From Cyanobacteria bacterium SIG29 (GTDB lineage Bacteria > Cyanobacteriota > Vampirovibrionia > Gastranaerophilales > Gastranaerophilaceae): a DNA stretch of 64,000 bases. Shown here in pieces: positions 45,468 through 57,020 of the stretch. A program made the translations under genes and the position numbers. Numbering within the stretch: position 1 is the first letter of the stretch; the number at the start of each line of letters is the position of its first letter. The notes below the pieces were generated by a model. That model ran no database searches and was not told where the DNA came from. It saw only the letters and a list, made by a program, of their open reading frames with translations. The DNA is taken from assembly GCA_015152515.1 (NCBI GenBank), contig SUTV01000004.1, forward strand, positions 86,792 through 150,791, read 5' to 3'.

Positions 45468-47027
45468 TTATTTATTTGTTACTTCTTCAGTTGTTGTTTC
45501 TTCAACCATTTGAAGTTTTAACTTTTCGTTCTTTCTATTGTTTTGGTAACCATACAAGAAATAAATGGCGATACCAATTACAATCCACAATGGGAACAAG
45601 AAAGCTGATGTTTTAACTTCTCTTAAAGCTACAAACATTAAGCCAGAGCAGAAAACTATACCAATTATTGGGAACCAAGGACAACAAGGAACCTTAAATG
45701 GTCTTGGTCTATCTGGTTCAGTTTTTCTTAAAATCAAAATACCAATACAAACAATTACAAATGATGTAAATGTACCAAAAATAGCTAATTCTGCCGCTAC
45801 TTGCATATTAATAAATAATGAACCTAATAACATTAAAATTGTTGAACCAATAGTAATAAACCAAGGTGTTTGGAATTTAGGATGAATTTTTTTCATTACA
45901 GGAGGTAAAAATCCATCACGCGCCATTGCATATAAAATTCTTGAAGTACCATATTGTAAAACCAATAATACTGATGTCAAACCCGCTAAAGCACCAATTG
46001 AAATAGCGCCTGCAAACCAATCTTGACCAACAAAACTCATTGCAACAGCAATAGGAGCAGCCAAATCAATTTGTCCCATAGGCATCATACCTGTTAATAC
46101 AAAGGTTACCATTGCATAAATTATAGAACATATTAATAATGAACCAATTAAACCAATTGGCAAGTTTTTTTGTGGGTCTTTAGTTTCTTCAGCAGCTGTT
46201 GAAATAGCATCAAAACCAATGTATGCATAGAAAATAGCGAATGCACCCATTAAAATACCTTTTACACCAAATGGGGCAAATGGTGTCCAGTTTTCTGGTC
46301 TTACATAACAAGCACCAACAACAATAAATAGACCAATAACTGCAACTTTAACAAATACCATTATCTTTGCGAAATTTGCTGATTCTTGCATGCCTTTTAA
46401 TAAAATACAAGCAATAACAGTAATAATAAACATTGCTGGCAAATTAAGACATATTGGAATACCAAGAAAATGTGGTATTGCAGAATCTGTTGTAGTTAAA
46501 AGTGCCGTTTGATAATCATTAGTCAACCAAATTGGTGGATTTTTCATAATCTCCGGCAAGAATGGAAAACCTTGGAATAGTTTTATCAAATAACCTGTCC
46601 AACTTGAAGCAACTGCAATTGTACCAATAGCATATTCAAGCATTAATACCCAACCCATCATCCAAGCAGCAAATTCACCCATTGTTGCAAAGGTATAAAT
46701 ATAAGCACTACCTGATACAGGAATCATTGAAGCGAATTCGGCATAACACAATGCTGGGAAAACACAAGCAACTGCAACAATAGCAATTGAAATTACAAGA
46801 GCAGGGCCAGCACCAACACGCTCTGTTGTACCAATAACAGCAGAACCAATCATTACAAATATACCAGCACCAATAATTGCACTAATCCCTAAAATAATCA
46901 AATCAAATGCATTTAAAGTTTTCTTTAAACCGCCTTTTGCTGATTGTTCCAAAAATTCATCAGGATTCTTCTTTTTAAGAAGATTTGACACAAATTTACC
47001 TATAAAATTTTTGATGGGATTTTGCAT
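45468..47027 (-). CDS. APC-family amino acid permease
   Basis: 12-TM pattern, SAIIGAGIFVMIGSA, FAIFYAYIGFDAISTAAEETKDPQKNLP. Confidence 0.92.
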   Translation of the reverse strand: MQNPIKNFIGKFVSNLLKKKNPDEFLEQSAKGGLKKTLNAFDLIILGISAIIGAGIFVMIGSAVIGTTERVGAGPALVISIAIVAVACVFPALCYAEFASMIPVSGSAYIYTFATMGEFAAWMMGWVLMLEYAIGTIAVASSWTGYLIKLFQGFPFLPEIMKNPPIWLTNDYQTALLTTTDSAIPHFLGIPICLNLPAMFIITVIACILLKGMQESANFAKIMVFVKVAVIGLFIVVGACYVRPENWTPFAPFGVKGILMGAFAIFYAYIGFDAISTAAEETKDPQKNLPIGLIGSLLICSIIYAMVTFVLTGMMPMGQIDLAAPIAVAMSFVGQDWFAGAISIGALAGLTSVLLVLQYGTSRILYAMARDGFLPPVMKKIHPKFQTPWFITIGSTILMLLGSLFINMQVAAELAIFGTFTSFVIVCIGILILRKTEPDRPRPFKVPCCPWFPIIGIVFCSGLMFVALREVKTSAFLFPLWIVIGIAIYFLYGYQNNRKNEKLKLQMVEETTTEEVTNK

Positions 47028-47063
47028 TTTTATTAATTCCTTTTCTATACTTCTGCCACAAGG

Positions 47064-47990
47064 TTATTTTTTTAATAAAGGGAAGCCTAATTCTTCTCTT
47101 TGTTCAACATATAATTTTGCAACCATTGCAGCCATTCTTCTTACACGGTTAATGTAATTAATTCTTTCATCACGGCTTATAACACCTCTTGCGTCAAGCA
47201 AGTTAAATGTATGTGAGCACTTCAATACATAATCATATGCAGGAAGTACAATTTTAGCCTCAACACAAGCTTCTACTTCTTGTTGGAATAAATCAAACAT
47301 TTTAAATAATCTATCAGCATTTGAATATTCAAAATTGTATTTAGATTGTTCTATTTCATTTTGAAGGTATATTTGACCGTATTTTAATTCTTTATTCCAC
47401 ATAACATCAAAAACACTATCAACATTTTGCAAATACATAGCAATACGTTCTAATCCGTATGTGATTTCAAGTGCAACTGGTCTAATTTCAAGACCACCAA
47501 CTTGTTGGAAATATGTAAATTGAGTAATTTCCATACCATCCAACCAAACTTCCCAGCCCACACCAGCAGCGCCAAGTGTTGGAGATTCCCAGTTATCTTC
47601 AACAAAACGAACATCATGTTTTGATAAATCAATTCCCATCGCCTCTAAACTTTTTAAATAAAGTTCTTGAGAATTAACTGGAGATGGTTTTAAAATAACT
47701 TGATATTGAAAATAATGACCTAATCTATTAGGGTTTTCACCATATCTAGCATCAGTTGGTCTTCTACAAGGTTCTACCATTGCTGTATTCCAAGGTTCTG
47801 GACCTAAAGAACGCAAAAAAGTAGCCGGATTCATTGTACTAGCACCTTTTTCAATATCATACGGTTGTTGAATTATACAACCATAATCAGACCAAAATTT
47901 TGATAAATTCAATATTAACTCTTGAAATGTTAAGCCCACGATTAATAGTCCTCTTTGTTTCACTCTCTTAGCTATAACATTGTAGCTCAA
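47064..47990 (-). CDS. glyQ: glycyl-tRNA synthetase alpha subunit
   Basis: [48 protein letters not shown]; true start probably internal. Confidence 0.93.
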   Translation of the reverse strand: MSYNVIAKRVKQRGLLIVGLTFQELILNLSKFWSDYGCIIQQPYDIEKGASTMNPATFLRSLGPEPWNTAMVEPCRRPTDARYGENPNRLGHYFQYQVILKPSPVNSQELYLKSLEAMGIDLSKHDVRFVEDNWESPTLGAAGVGWEVWLDGMEITQFTYFQQVGGLEIRPVALEITYGLERIAMYLQNVDSVFDVMWNKELKYGQIYLQNEIEQSKYNFEYSNADRLFKMFDLFQQEVEACVEAKIVLPAYDYVLKCSHTFNLLDARGVISRDERINYINRVRRMAAMVAKLYVEQREELGFPLLKK

Positions 47991-48230
47991 ACATGATATT
48001 TTTTAAATTTTAAATAGTATTTTTAACACTTATAAAAATTTTTAAACTTAATTTTGCCTATTTTCAAAACATATTTTTTTTCAAAAATTTTTATTTATGT
48101 CTCAAAGCCTGTTTTTTCGGGATATTCAAAGAAATCATTTCTCAAATTATTATTTTTTAAAAATTTTTTAAAATTAATATTTGTAAAGTTAAAAAAATAA
48201 TATTAAAATGAATTAGAAAAGAAAAAAGGA

Positions 48231-49232
48231 TTGATAATGAAATACTGCGATTTATTATTAAAAGAACTTAGCTTTAATATTGATGATATAACACCTTGTT
48301 GTACTCCATTTTCTATAAATGCACCTAAATATGCGGAAATAAAAGATGGCGAAATAAACAAAGATAATGTTGATTTAAAAAGAAAAAAACTAGAAATATT
48401 TGAAGAAATAAACGACAATTTACACAATTTCTCTTGTCATAAATGTATACATTTAAAAAATGACCCATTATTTAAAAAAGAAAACTTATTTCTTGAAAAA
48501 TATAATTCTATTCATCTTAGAAATTTGATAAAATATGCTTCTTCAAACTCTGATGAAAAAGAATTCAAGTACAACGCATACGAAATCATCAAAAAAGCAT
48601 ATGATGAAGATATGATAGATACAAGAAATTTAACTATAAGAATTCAATGTGAGGACATTGAAATATCAGATAAAGAAAATTTTGAAAAATTAATATCACT
48701 TTTTGAAGAAAAAGGATTTAATATTATACATTTTTCTACAATTAATACAACATATCAACCGACTATAGAAAGATTACTTAAAGAAGGAAAATGCACATTA
48801 AATGTATCATTGGACAGCGGAAATAGTGAAACATACAAAAAAATTAAACAAGTTGATAAATTCAATGATTGCATTGAAAACTTAAAAAAATATGTAGAAA
48901 TTGCAGAAAAAATAAAAACAATTACCATTCACTATATGCTAATTAAAGGATTGAATGATAACAAAGAAGAAATAAACAACTTCTTTAAAGTTATGAATGA
49001 AATTGGAATAAAAACAGTAGGGGTTAGAATTGATCATAAAGATTTAGATGCATATTTCCAAAAAAATCTTTCAGCAAAAACCATTAACAACTACAAAAAA
49101 CTTATAACCTTCTTCTGCGACGAAGCAAATAAATACAATATGCATCTTGATAATGATAGTTGTATAGAACAAAATTTCTTATTAAATAAAAAAGAAGGAT
49201 TTTTCGAAAATATTAAAAACTTTTTTAAATAA
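48231..49232 (+). CDS. radical-SAM-like protein lacking the canonical cluster motif
   Basis: LNVSLDSGNSETYKKIKQVDKFNDCIENLKKY...TIHYMLIKGLNDNKEEI is rSAM-like; expected CxxxCxxC absent. Confidence 0.65.
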   Translation: MIMKYCDLLLKELSFNIDDITPCCTPFSINAPKYAEIKDGEINKDNVDLKRKKLEIFEEINDNLHNFSCHKCIHLKNDPLFKKENLFLEKYNSIHLRNLIKYASSNSDEKEFKYNAYEIIKKAYDEDMIDTRNLTIRIQCEDIEISDKENFEKLISLFEEKGFNIIHFSTINTTYQPTIERLLKEGKCTLNVSLDSGNSETYKKIKQVDKFNDCIENLKKYVEIAEKIKTITIHYMLIKGLNDNKEEINNFFKVMNEIGIKTVGVRIDHKDLDAYFQKNLSAKTINNYKKLITFFCDEANKYNMHLDNDSCIEQNFLLNKKEGFFENIKNFFK

Positions 49233-49323
49233 TAAAAAAAGGACATTTAAATAAATGTCCTTTTTCATTGCAATAAAAAAGGAGCAAAACTTAAAATTTC
49301 GCTCCTTTAATTTTTTCTAAAGA

Positions 49324-50352
<1,029 letters not shown>

Positions 50353-50468
50353 CTACCATGATTAATTGTTCATGAGTTATTTATAAATTAAACATAACCA
50401 AAATTCAAGTAAAATAATTTCATATTTTTGGTATAATAAGATGAGTGAAGTATGACTAGGGGGTATTT

Positions 50469-51122
50469 ATGGCGTCAAAATATTCAACAAGACCAGTCAA
50501 AGTTTATAATACATTTAGAACTGTATTTCAGTATGTAGCTTGTAATTGGATTATATTAAACATCCTTCGCACTAAATATAATGTTATAAAACCAGTAGGT
50601 CTTGAGAATATAGATAGAAGCAAAAAATATGTTGTTGCAAGTAACCACGCTACAGGATTTGACCCATTTTGTGTGGCAGCAAACTTAAAAATGACCATAG
50701 CATATATGGCGAAAGTTCAACTATTTGAAACCTTTTGGTCAATGGTTTTAATGGATTGGTGTGGCGCTTTTGCTGTTGATAGAGAAAAAGTTGATATATC
50801 TACAATCAAAACGGCATTATCAATAAAGAAAACCAAATGGCATTTAGGCATTTTCCCTCAAGGAACAAGACGCCAAGACGGAAAACTAGGTGATTTTACA
50901 CAAGGATTTGCATCAATGGCAAAAAAAATGGATGCAGACATACTTCCTGTTGGAATTTTGATTAAAGAAAATCCAAATTCAAAGAAAAAAGACATTCAAT
51001 TTAAAGTAGGGAAACCTATTTCTTGCAAACTTACTGTTGATGAAATTACAGAAAATTGGGCACAAGAAGTAAGCAAACTAGCAGATTTAGAATACTCTCC
51101 TACAACTGAAGAGAAGGAATAA
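50469..51122 (+). CDS. 1-acyl-sn-glycerol-3-phosphate acyltransferase
   Basis: ASNHATGFDPF (variant NHX4D); GIFPQGTRRQDGKLGDFTQGFA. Confidence 0.87.
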   Translation: MASKYSTRPVKVYNTFRTVFQYVACNWIILNILRTKYNVIKPVGLENIDRSKKYVVASNHATGFDPFCVAANLKMTIAYMAKVQLFETFWSMVLMDWCGAFAVDREKVDISTIKTALSIKKTKWHLGIFPQGTRRQDGKLGDFTQGFASMAKKMDADILPVGILIKENPNSKKKDIQFKVGKPISCKLTVDEITENWAQEVSKLADLEYSPTTEEKE

Positions 51123-51126
51123 AACT

Positions 51127-51825
51127 ATGACAAAAGAGAAGCAGAAAAAGAATTATTCTAAACGAGATGTATCAGATTTTACTGAAAATAAATACCGTTT
51201 TCAGTTATTCGCACGTTTTGTTGTTTTAAAATTAATACTTCCACTCTTCTATAAAATAGAATATATAGGACGAGAAAAAATCCCTACAGATAAAAAGTTC
51301 ATTATTGCTGGCAACCATATTTCATATTTTGATCCGATTCTTGCTGGCGAAATTGCAAATCAACCACTTGCTTATATGGGAAAGAAGGAATTGTTTGACC
51401 ATCCAATTTCTGCATTTATTATGGATGGACTAGCTTGTTTCGCTGTAAACAGAGAAAAGTTAGAAGTTTCTACTATAAAAACAGCTTTAAATATATTTAA
51501 AACAGAGCGTTGGAGTTTGGGAATATTTCCTCAAGGTGGTATCAGAAGAAATCGCAAAATAGAAAACATAAACAAAGGCTTTGCTGCTATTGCAAAACAA
51601 ATGAAAACAGATATTATACCTCTTGGCATTTCTGGTTGTGAAGAAAACAATTGGAATCCATTCAAAAGAAAAATATTAAAAGTTATAATTGGTGATTCAA
51701 TTTCATACAACCAAGAAGTTGATGCTATCTTTGACGAATGGGGTACAAAAGTTGCAATCCTTACAGGTTATGAATACATAAAAGAAGAAACCCATGCAAA
51801 AGAAGTAACGAAAGAACCAGTTTAA
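51127..51825 (+). CDS. 1-acyl-sn-glycerol-3-phosphate acyltransferase paralog
   Basis: AGNHISYFDPI; GIFPQGGIRRNRKIENINKGFA. Confidence 0.87.
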   Translation: MTKEKQKKNYSKRDVSDFTENKYRFQLFARFVVLKLILPLFYKIEYIGREKIPTDKKFIIAGNHISYFDPILAGEIANQPLAYMGKKELFDHPISAFIMDGLACFAVNREKLEVSTIKTALNIFKTERWSLGIFPQGGIRRNRKIENINKGFAAIAKQMKTDIIPLGISGCEENNWNPFKRKILKVIIGDSISYNQEVDAIFDEWGTKVAILTGYEYIKEETHAKEVTKEPV

Positions 51826-54800
51826 AGCTTATTTATTTCATTAAAAAATTCTTCTTTATTATATTCTGATATTTTTTGAAAATAACTGTAGCTGAAATCT
51901 TTTTCGCTACGGATTATTTCGTATTCTGCAATATCTGATAATATTACAAGTTTTATCACATTGAAGTTTTCATCTGTTTTAAGGTATTTTATCAACCTAA
52001 TTACTTCATCATCCATTGAATTAATTTTACAGATTAATGTATCAACGCTATTTTTCAAAACAAAGTCATATACAGAATTTACATTATTAAACACTGTTGC
52101 CTGATTATATTTTTCTTCTAAATCTTTCTTGAACTTATCCATAAATAAAGATTCATCATCAAGAACTATTATTTTTTTATTTATTGATTTATCTTCAATC
52201 AAATCATATTTTTGTTCAAACAAAGATTTTTTAGCACTATCAACCGTATTCCTAATTAATTCATAAGGATTAATTATCAAACAAATTTCACCTGTTGATA
52301 AAGTAGTAAAACCACTAATATTCTTTATCTTTAAAATTGGAGCTATCAATTTTTTATGGAAAATATCTTGGTCACCTAGTAATTTATCAACAATATATGC
52401 AACTTGATATTGTCCATTTTCTATAATAATAACAGTATATATATCACTTTCATTTAACTTAGAAACCCCATCAAACACAGCAGATAAAGAAAAAATAGGT
52501 ATTGAATGTTCATTATAAATTATGCAATCATTCCCATTTTTTCTAAAAATTTCATCTTTTTTAATTTGTTTTACATATTTGATAGCATTAACAGGAATGG
52601 CATATTTTTGTTCATTAAGCATTAAAACAAAGGTCTTTATTGTAGACATTGAAACAGGTAATTTTATTGTCACCTTACAACCTTTATTCAATTCTGAATC
52701 AATAGATAATTCACCATTCAAATTAGTAATTTTAGTTTTTACAACATCAAGACCAATACCACGACCAGAAATATCACTCACAGAACTTTCAGTCGAAAAA
52801 CCAGGTATAAACAATAAACGCATTAACTGTTCTTCTGACATAACCATAGATTCTTCAACAGAAAGCATTCCCTTTTGAATTGCTGTTGATTTTACTTTTT
52901 CTAAATTAATGCCATATCCATCATCTTCAATTGTAATAATGACATGATTTTCTACTTGTTTTGCAGAAAGTTTTATTTTTCCAGATTCTTTTTTATTATT
53001 TCTCACCCTTACAACAGGTTCTTCAATACCATGCGAAACAGCATTCCTAATTATATGAATTAACGGCATTTTAATTTCTTCAATGATTTTTTTATCAACG
53101 GTAGTATCACTACCAGTCACAAAGAAATCTATTTTTTTATTTGTTTCTTTTGCAATATCTCTTATCATTCTAGGGAAAGAATGGAAAATAGCAGCCAAAG
53201 GAAGAACCCTCATTCCTTTAGCTATTGATTCGATTTCCAATGCGGTTTGATTTAATTTATTATCATCTTCAGAAATAATATTATACAAATTATTAAAACG
53301 CTTATTTAAATCATTAATCATTTCTGCATTATCAATGAAAAAGCCTTGTGCCTTTTTATAAAAAGCTAATGTACTATCATCTTGATCAGCAGTAAAAAAT
53401 CCTTTTTTTTCAAAGTATTTTAAATAATTAATTATTTTTTTACTTACACTACTCCAATGAACCAATTTAGAATTAATTTTTGACAATTCAACTAAATGCT
53501 CACGCGTTTTAATTCCATTTATTAAAAGTTCACCTGTTTGTGCAATAAGATTATCTATTTTATTAGTATCAACACGCAATACTTTTATTTCTTCTAAATC
53601 ATAAGCTTTTAAGTTTTTCTTTAAATTATCATAATCTTTTTGTTCTATTAAAGAATTAGCTTCTTTTTTAACAATTTGATTTTGAGGTATTGAAAACATG
53701 TCTTCAACAACATTTAATCGTTGAATTAAAAATTTCAAATTATTTATATTTTCAGTTTTTTCTTTTAATGAAATTCTTTTTGCCAAATATATACATTGCA
53801 AAATAACCATATAACATTCGTTATCAATTGCAATATTTCTATTTTGAAATAACTTTAAAATATTAATCGTTTTAGATAAAATTAATTCTATTTTTTTATC
53901 TTTGGAGATAGATATAATCTCTAACAAATTACTATTAACAATATCAATAGAGCTTCTTTCAAATTTGATTTTTTGTAAATTAGTTAAAACCAAATTAAAT
54001 TTTTCTTCCAAAAGCTTTTCATCAATATTATTTTCAGGTTCGATTTTTTCTTCAATATTTTTTTCAACTTTTTGTCTTGAAGAAGAAAAACCAATATTTA
54101 ATTTTTTATATAAAGTATAAATTTCTTTTTGTAAAAGCTGAAGTTTCTCTTTTATTAAAGAAACATCATTCATATCAATAATTTCAGAAATTTTTTGTTT
54201 GATTTCATCATAAGAAGTAACAGAAAATAATTCTAATAATTGAGTAGCGTTATCTTTAATTATTCCTAAAACATCTTCACTACCATCATTATTTTCAACT
54301 ACAAACATCAATTCGAGCATTATTGCGTTTATATCTACATTTTTTAAGGACATATAATCATCCTTAACTATATTAGGTTTTAAAACAGGAGTCATATGAT
54401 TAGAAGTTATAAACCCATCTAACCTATTAATAAACGACAATACCTCATCATCAGAATAATCAGATTTTTGCTCAACACTTCTGCTAACCAATAAAGCAAG
54501 TAAATCACAAACATCATAAATCTCTTGAAAAAATTCAATATTTATTTCAACATTATCTTTTTTCCAAAAAGAAAGTATATCTTCTAATTTATGAGCGATA
54601 TCTTGAATGCTGTTAAAACCCAACATTCTAGCAGCACCTTTTAAAGAATGCGCCAATTGAAACAAGCGTTTTAATGGGGTTTTATCCTCTGGATGTTTTT
54701 CCAACTCCAAAAAACCATCATTAAGCCCTTGAATAATATCTTGACCTTCTGATTTAAAAATAGTTAAAATTTCATCTAATTCTTCAGGATTGTATTGCAT
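51822..54800 (-). CDS. cheA: CheA-type hybrid histidine kinase with Hpt, kinase, CheW and C-terminal receiver-like domains
   Basis: QLAHSLKGAARMLG (Hpt), HIIRNAVSHGIEEP, GRGIGLDVVKTKI, CheW region, terminal KKIIVLDDESLFMDKF. Confidence 0.9.
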   Translation of the reverse strand: MQYNPEELDEILTIFKSEGQDIIQGLNDGFLELEKHPEDKTPLKRLFQLAHSLKGAARMLGFNSIQDIAHKLEDILSFWKKDNVEINIEFFQEIYDVCDLLALLVSRSVEQKSDYSDDEVLSFINRLDGFITSNHMTPVLKPNIVKDDYMSLKNVDINAIMLELMFVVENNDGSEDVLGIIKDNATQLLELFSVTSYDEIKQKISEIIDMNDVSLIKEKLQLLQKEIYTLYKKLNIGFSSSRQKVEKNIEEKIEPENNIDEKLLEEKFNLVLTNLQKIKFERSSIDIVNSNLLEIISISKDKKIELILSKTINILKLFQNRNIAIDNECYMVILQCIYLAKRISLKEKTENINNLKFLIQRLNVVEDMFSIPQNQIVKKEANSLIEQKDYDNLKKNLKAYDLEEIKVLRVDTNKIDNLIAQTGELLINGIKTREHLVELSKINSKLVHWSSVSKKIINYLKYFEKKGFFTADQDDSTLAFYKKAQGFFIDNAEMINDLNKRFNNLYNIISEDDNKLNQTALEIESIAKGMRVLPLAAIFHSFPRMIRDIAKETNKKIDFFVTGSDTTVDKKIIEEIKMPLIHIIRNAVSHGIEEPVVRVRNNKKESGKIKLSAKQVENHVIITIEDDGYGINLEKVKSTAIQKGMLSVEESMVMSEEQLMRLLFIPGFSTESSVSDISGRGIGLDVVKTKITNLNGELSIDSELNKGCKVTIKLPVSMSTIKTFVLMLNEQKYAIPVNAIKYVKQIKKDEIFRKNGNDCIIYNEHSIPIFSLSAVFDGVSKLNESDIYTVIIIENGQYQVAYIVDKLLGDQDIFHKKLIAPILKIKNISGFTTLSTGEICLIINPYELIRNTVDSAKKSLFEQKYDLIEDKSINKKIIVLDDESLFMDKFKKDLEEKYNQATVFNNVNSVYDFVLKNSVDTLICKINSMDDEVIRLIKYLKTDENFNVIKLVILSDIAEYEIIRSEKDFSYSYFQKISEYNKEEFFNEINKL

Positions 54801-54812
54801 TTTTTACCTTAT

Positions 54813-55850
54813 TTAGTTAGCAATATTGTCTTTAATATTAGTAGAAATTTCAGAGAACGCTCTGATATTTTCAATATTTTCTTCTAAAGTATTTATTGTT
54901 TCAGAGATACCCTTTTGCATATCATCAATAACTTCTAATACATCACTTGTAATAGATTGTTGTTCAATTGATGAAGCCAAAATGTCATTTAAATCGGTAC
55001 CTAATTCTTTAATATTTCCAACCAAAGAAGAAATATTTCCACTAATTTCTGTAGAGAATTTTACACCCAATTCAATTTCTTTAGCGCCATCTTCTGTAGC
55101 CATAATAGTTGAAGAAGTTGTTTGCTCAATTTCTGATACCAAAGATGTAATTTTATTTGTAGCTTGTTTAGATTCATCTGCCAATTTTCTAATTTCACCA
55201 GCAACAACAGCAAAACCTTTACCATATTCACCAGCTCTTGCAGCTTCAACAGCAGCATTTAAAGCAAGCATATTTGTTTGTTCTGAAATATTTTCAACAA
55301 TACTAACAGTTGAACCAATTTGTTTAATATAATCAGTTAATTCAATAATTAATTCTGCAATAACTTGAACTTTATGTTTTAAATTTTGCATAGAAGAAAT
55401 ATTTTCTTCTAATGATTTTGCCTCGCGACCTGAAACTTCATATGTTTCTTGCACTTTCATAGAAATACTTTGTGTTCTTTCTTTTGTTTTAATAGCAGTA
55501 TTCTTAAAAGTTTTTGTTGTTTGAACAACATTATTTAAAGTTTGAGTATATTTATGAGTTAATTGTCTTTGTTTTTCACTTAATTGAAGAACTTTTACAG
55601 ATATTTTTTGAAATTCTTTCAACTCATTATCAATCAATTTATCAAGCTGTTTAATAAGCTCATTCCTAGATAACTGATACTGTGCAAAATAAAATAATAA
55701 AGCGGCAACAGTAGAAGCAACCATCACTGGTTTATTTTCAACAAACATTACAATTGCAACAATAACTATAGTTGCAATACCTAAAATTACGGTATCTTTT
55801 ATATTTTTCTTGGCCAATTGATTGATTAAACTTAAATTTCTACCTGCCAT
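54813..55850 (-). CDS. methyl-accepting chemotaxis-type protein without extracellular sensor domain
   Basis: Two N-terminal TMs; [42 protein letters not shown]. Confidence 0.92.
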   Translation of the reverse strand: MAGRNLSLINQLAKKNIKDTVILGIATIVIVAIVMFVENKPVMVASTVAALLFYFAQYQLSRNELIKQLDKLIDNELKEFQKISVKVLQLSEKQRQLTHKYTQTLNNVVQTTKTFKNTAIKTKERTQSISMKVQETYEVSGREAKSLEENISSMQNLKHKVQVIAELIIELTDYIKQIGSTVSIVENISEQTNMLALNAAVEAARAGEYGKGFAVVAGEIRKLADESKQATNKITSLVSEIEQTTSSTIMATEDGAKEIELGVKFSTEISGNISSLVGNIKELGTDLNDILASSIEQQSITSDVLEVIDDMQKGISETINTLEENIENIRAFSEISTNIKDNIAN

Positions 55851-55946
55851 TTTTAACTCCTTTATATAATAAAATAATTATAGTCTATTTCTTGGATTTT
55901 CTAATCATTAATTTGTTGTATAATCATTATAAAGGTTTAATGAGAA

Positions 55947-56960
55947 ATGAACAACTACGCACTAACTTCTAACGAAAATTTAAATCATTATATTGTATTT
56001 GAATTACAAAATAAATATTATGCAATTAATATTCAAAATGTAATTGAAGTAATAAATATACCGCAGATTGAAATACCACAAATGACACCAGAAGGTATTA
56101 TTGGTATATTTAACTATAATGGAATAATGATTAAAGTTGTGGATTTATGCCCTTTGCTTGGATTTACACCTGATGAATTTTCAATAAACAACCAATTAAT
56201 TATCGTAAACAATAATGATACTTATTACGCAATACATACAAATAAAATTATAAATATTTCTCAAAGCAATTTATCGCAAATTCAAGAATTACCTTACAAC
56301 ACAGAAAATTCAATATTAAAAAGTATTTATAAAGCAGATACAACTACTATCAACATAATTGATGTTAATCAAATTGAAAAGATTTTAGACAACAACACAA
56401 ATACTGGAAAAATAAATTATGCAGAATTATTTCCAAAAGATGAAAAATCAAAACAAATTTTAAATATAAGAGCAGAAGAAAACAAAAAATTTACAGAATC
56501 ATTTTCTTTCCCAATAGAATTTAACTCTCAAAACCAATATATTTTATTCCAACTAAATAATCAAAATTATTATTTAGATATAAAATACGTAAAAGAATTT
56601 ATATCTGTAAAACGCTTAAATATAACTAAATTACCATATACTCAAGATTTTATTAGAGGAATTATAAATTTAAAAGGTGATTTTTTAGTTGTACTTGATT
56701 TGAAAAAATTCTTAAATGACAATACAACCAATAACGAAGAAGGAAAACTTATAATTGTAGAAAGTAATAACTTTGACCTTGCTTTATTAGTTGATGAAAT
56801 AAAATACATTAAAAATTTAAAAAATATAAAATTCCAAGAACAAAATCAAAATAATAATTCATATATTTTAACTGAATTTATGGAAGAGAATGAATTATAT
56901 AGTATTTTAAACTTTGAAAAAATTATCAATGACGAAAGAATTTATATCAATATAAAATAA
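55947..56960 (+). CDS. tandem CheW-domain protein
   Basis: Two CheW-like halves: YIVFELQNKYYAINIQNVIEVI... and YILFQLNNQNYYLDIKYVKEFI...FIRGIINLKGDFLVVLDL. Confidence 0.83.
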   Translation: MNNYALTSNENLNHYIVFELQNKYYAINIQNVIEVINIPQIEIPQMTPEGIIGIFNYNGIMIKVVDLCPLLGFTPDEFSINNQLIIVNNNDTYYAIHTNKIINISQSNLSQIQELPYNTENSILKSIYKADTTTINIIDVNQIEKILDNNTNTGKINYAELFPKDEKSKQILNIRAEENKKFTESFSFPIEFNSQNQYILFQLNNQNYYLDIKYVKEFISVKRLNITKLPYTQDFIRGIINLKGDFLVVLDLKKFLNDNTTNNEEGKLIIVESNNFDLALLVDEIKYIKNLKNIKFQEQNQNNNSYILTEFMEENELYSILNFEKIINDERIYINIK

Positions 56961-57020
56961 TTTTTTTAAATAAAAAAAAGAGGTATGAAATTCATACCTC
57001 TTTTTATGTTAATCTCTTAA

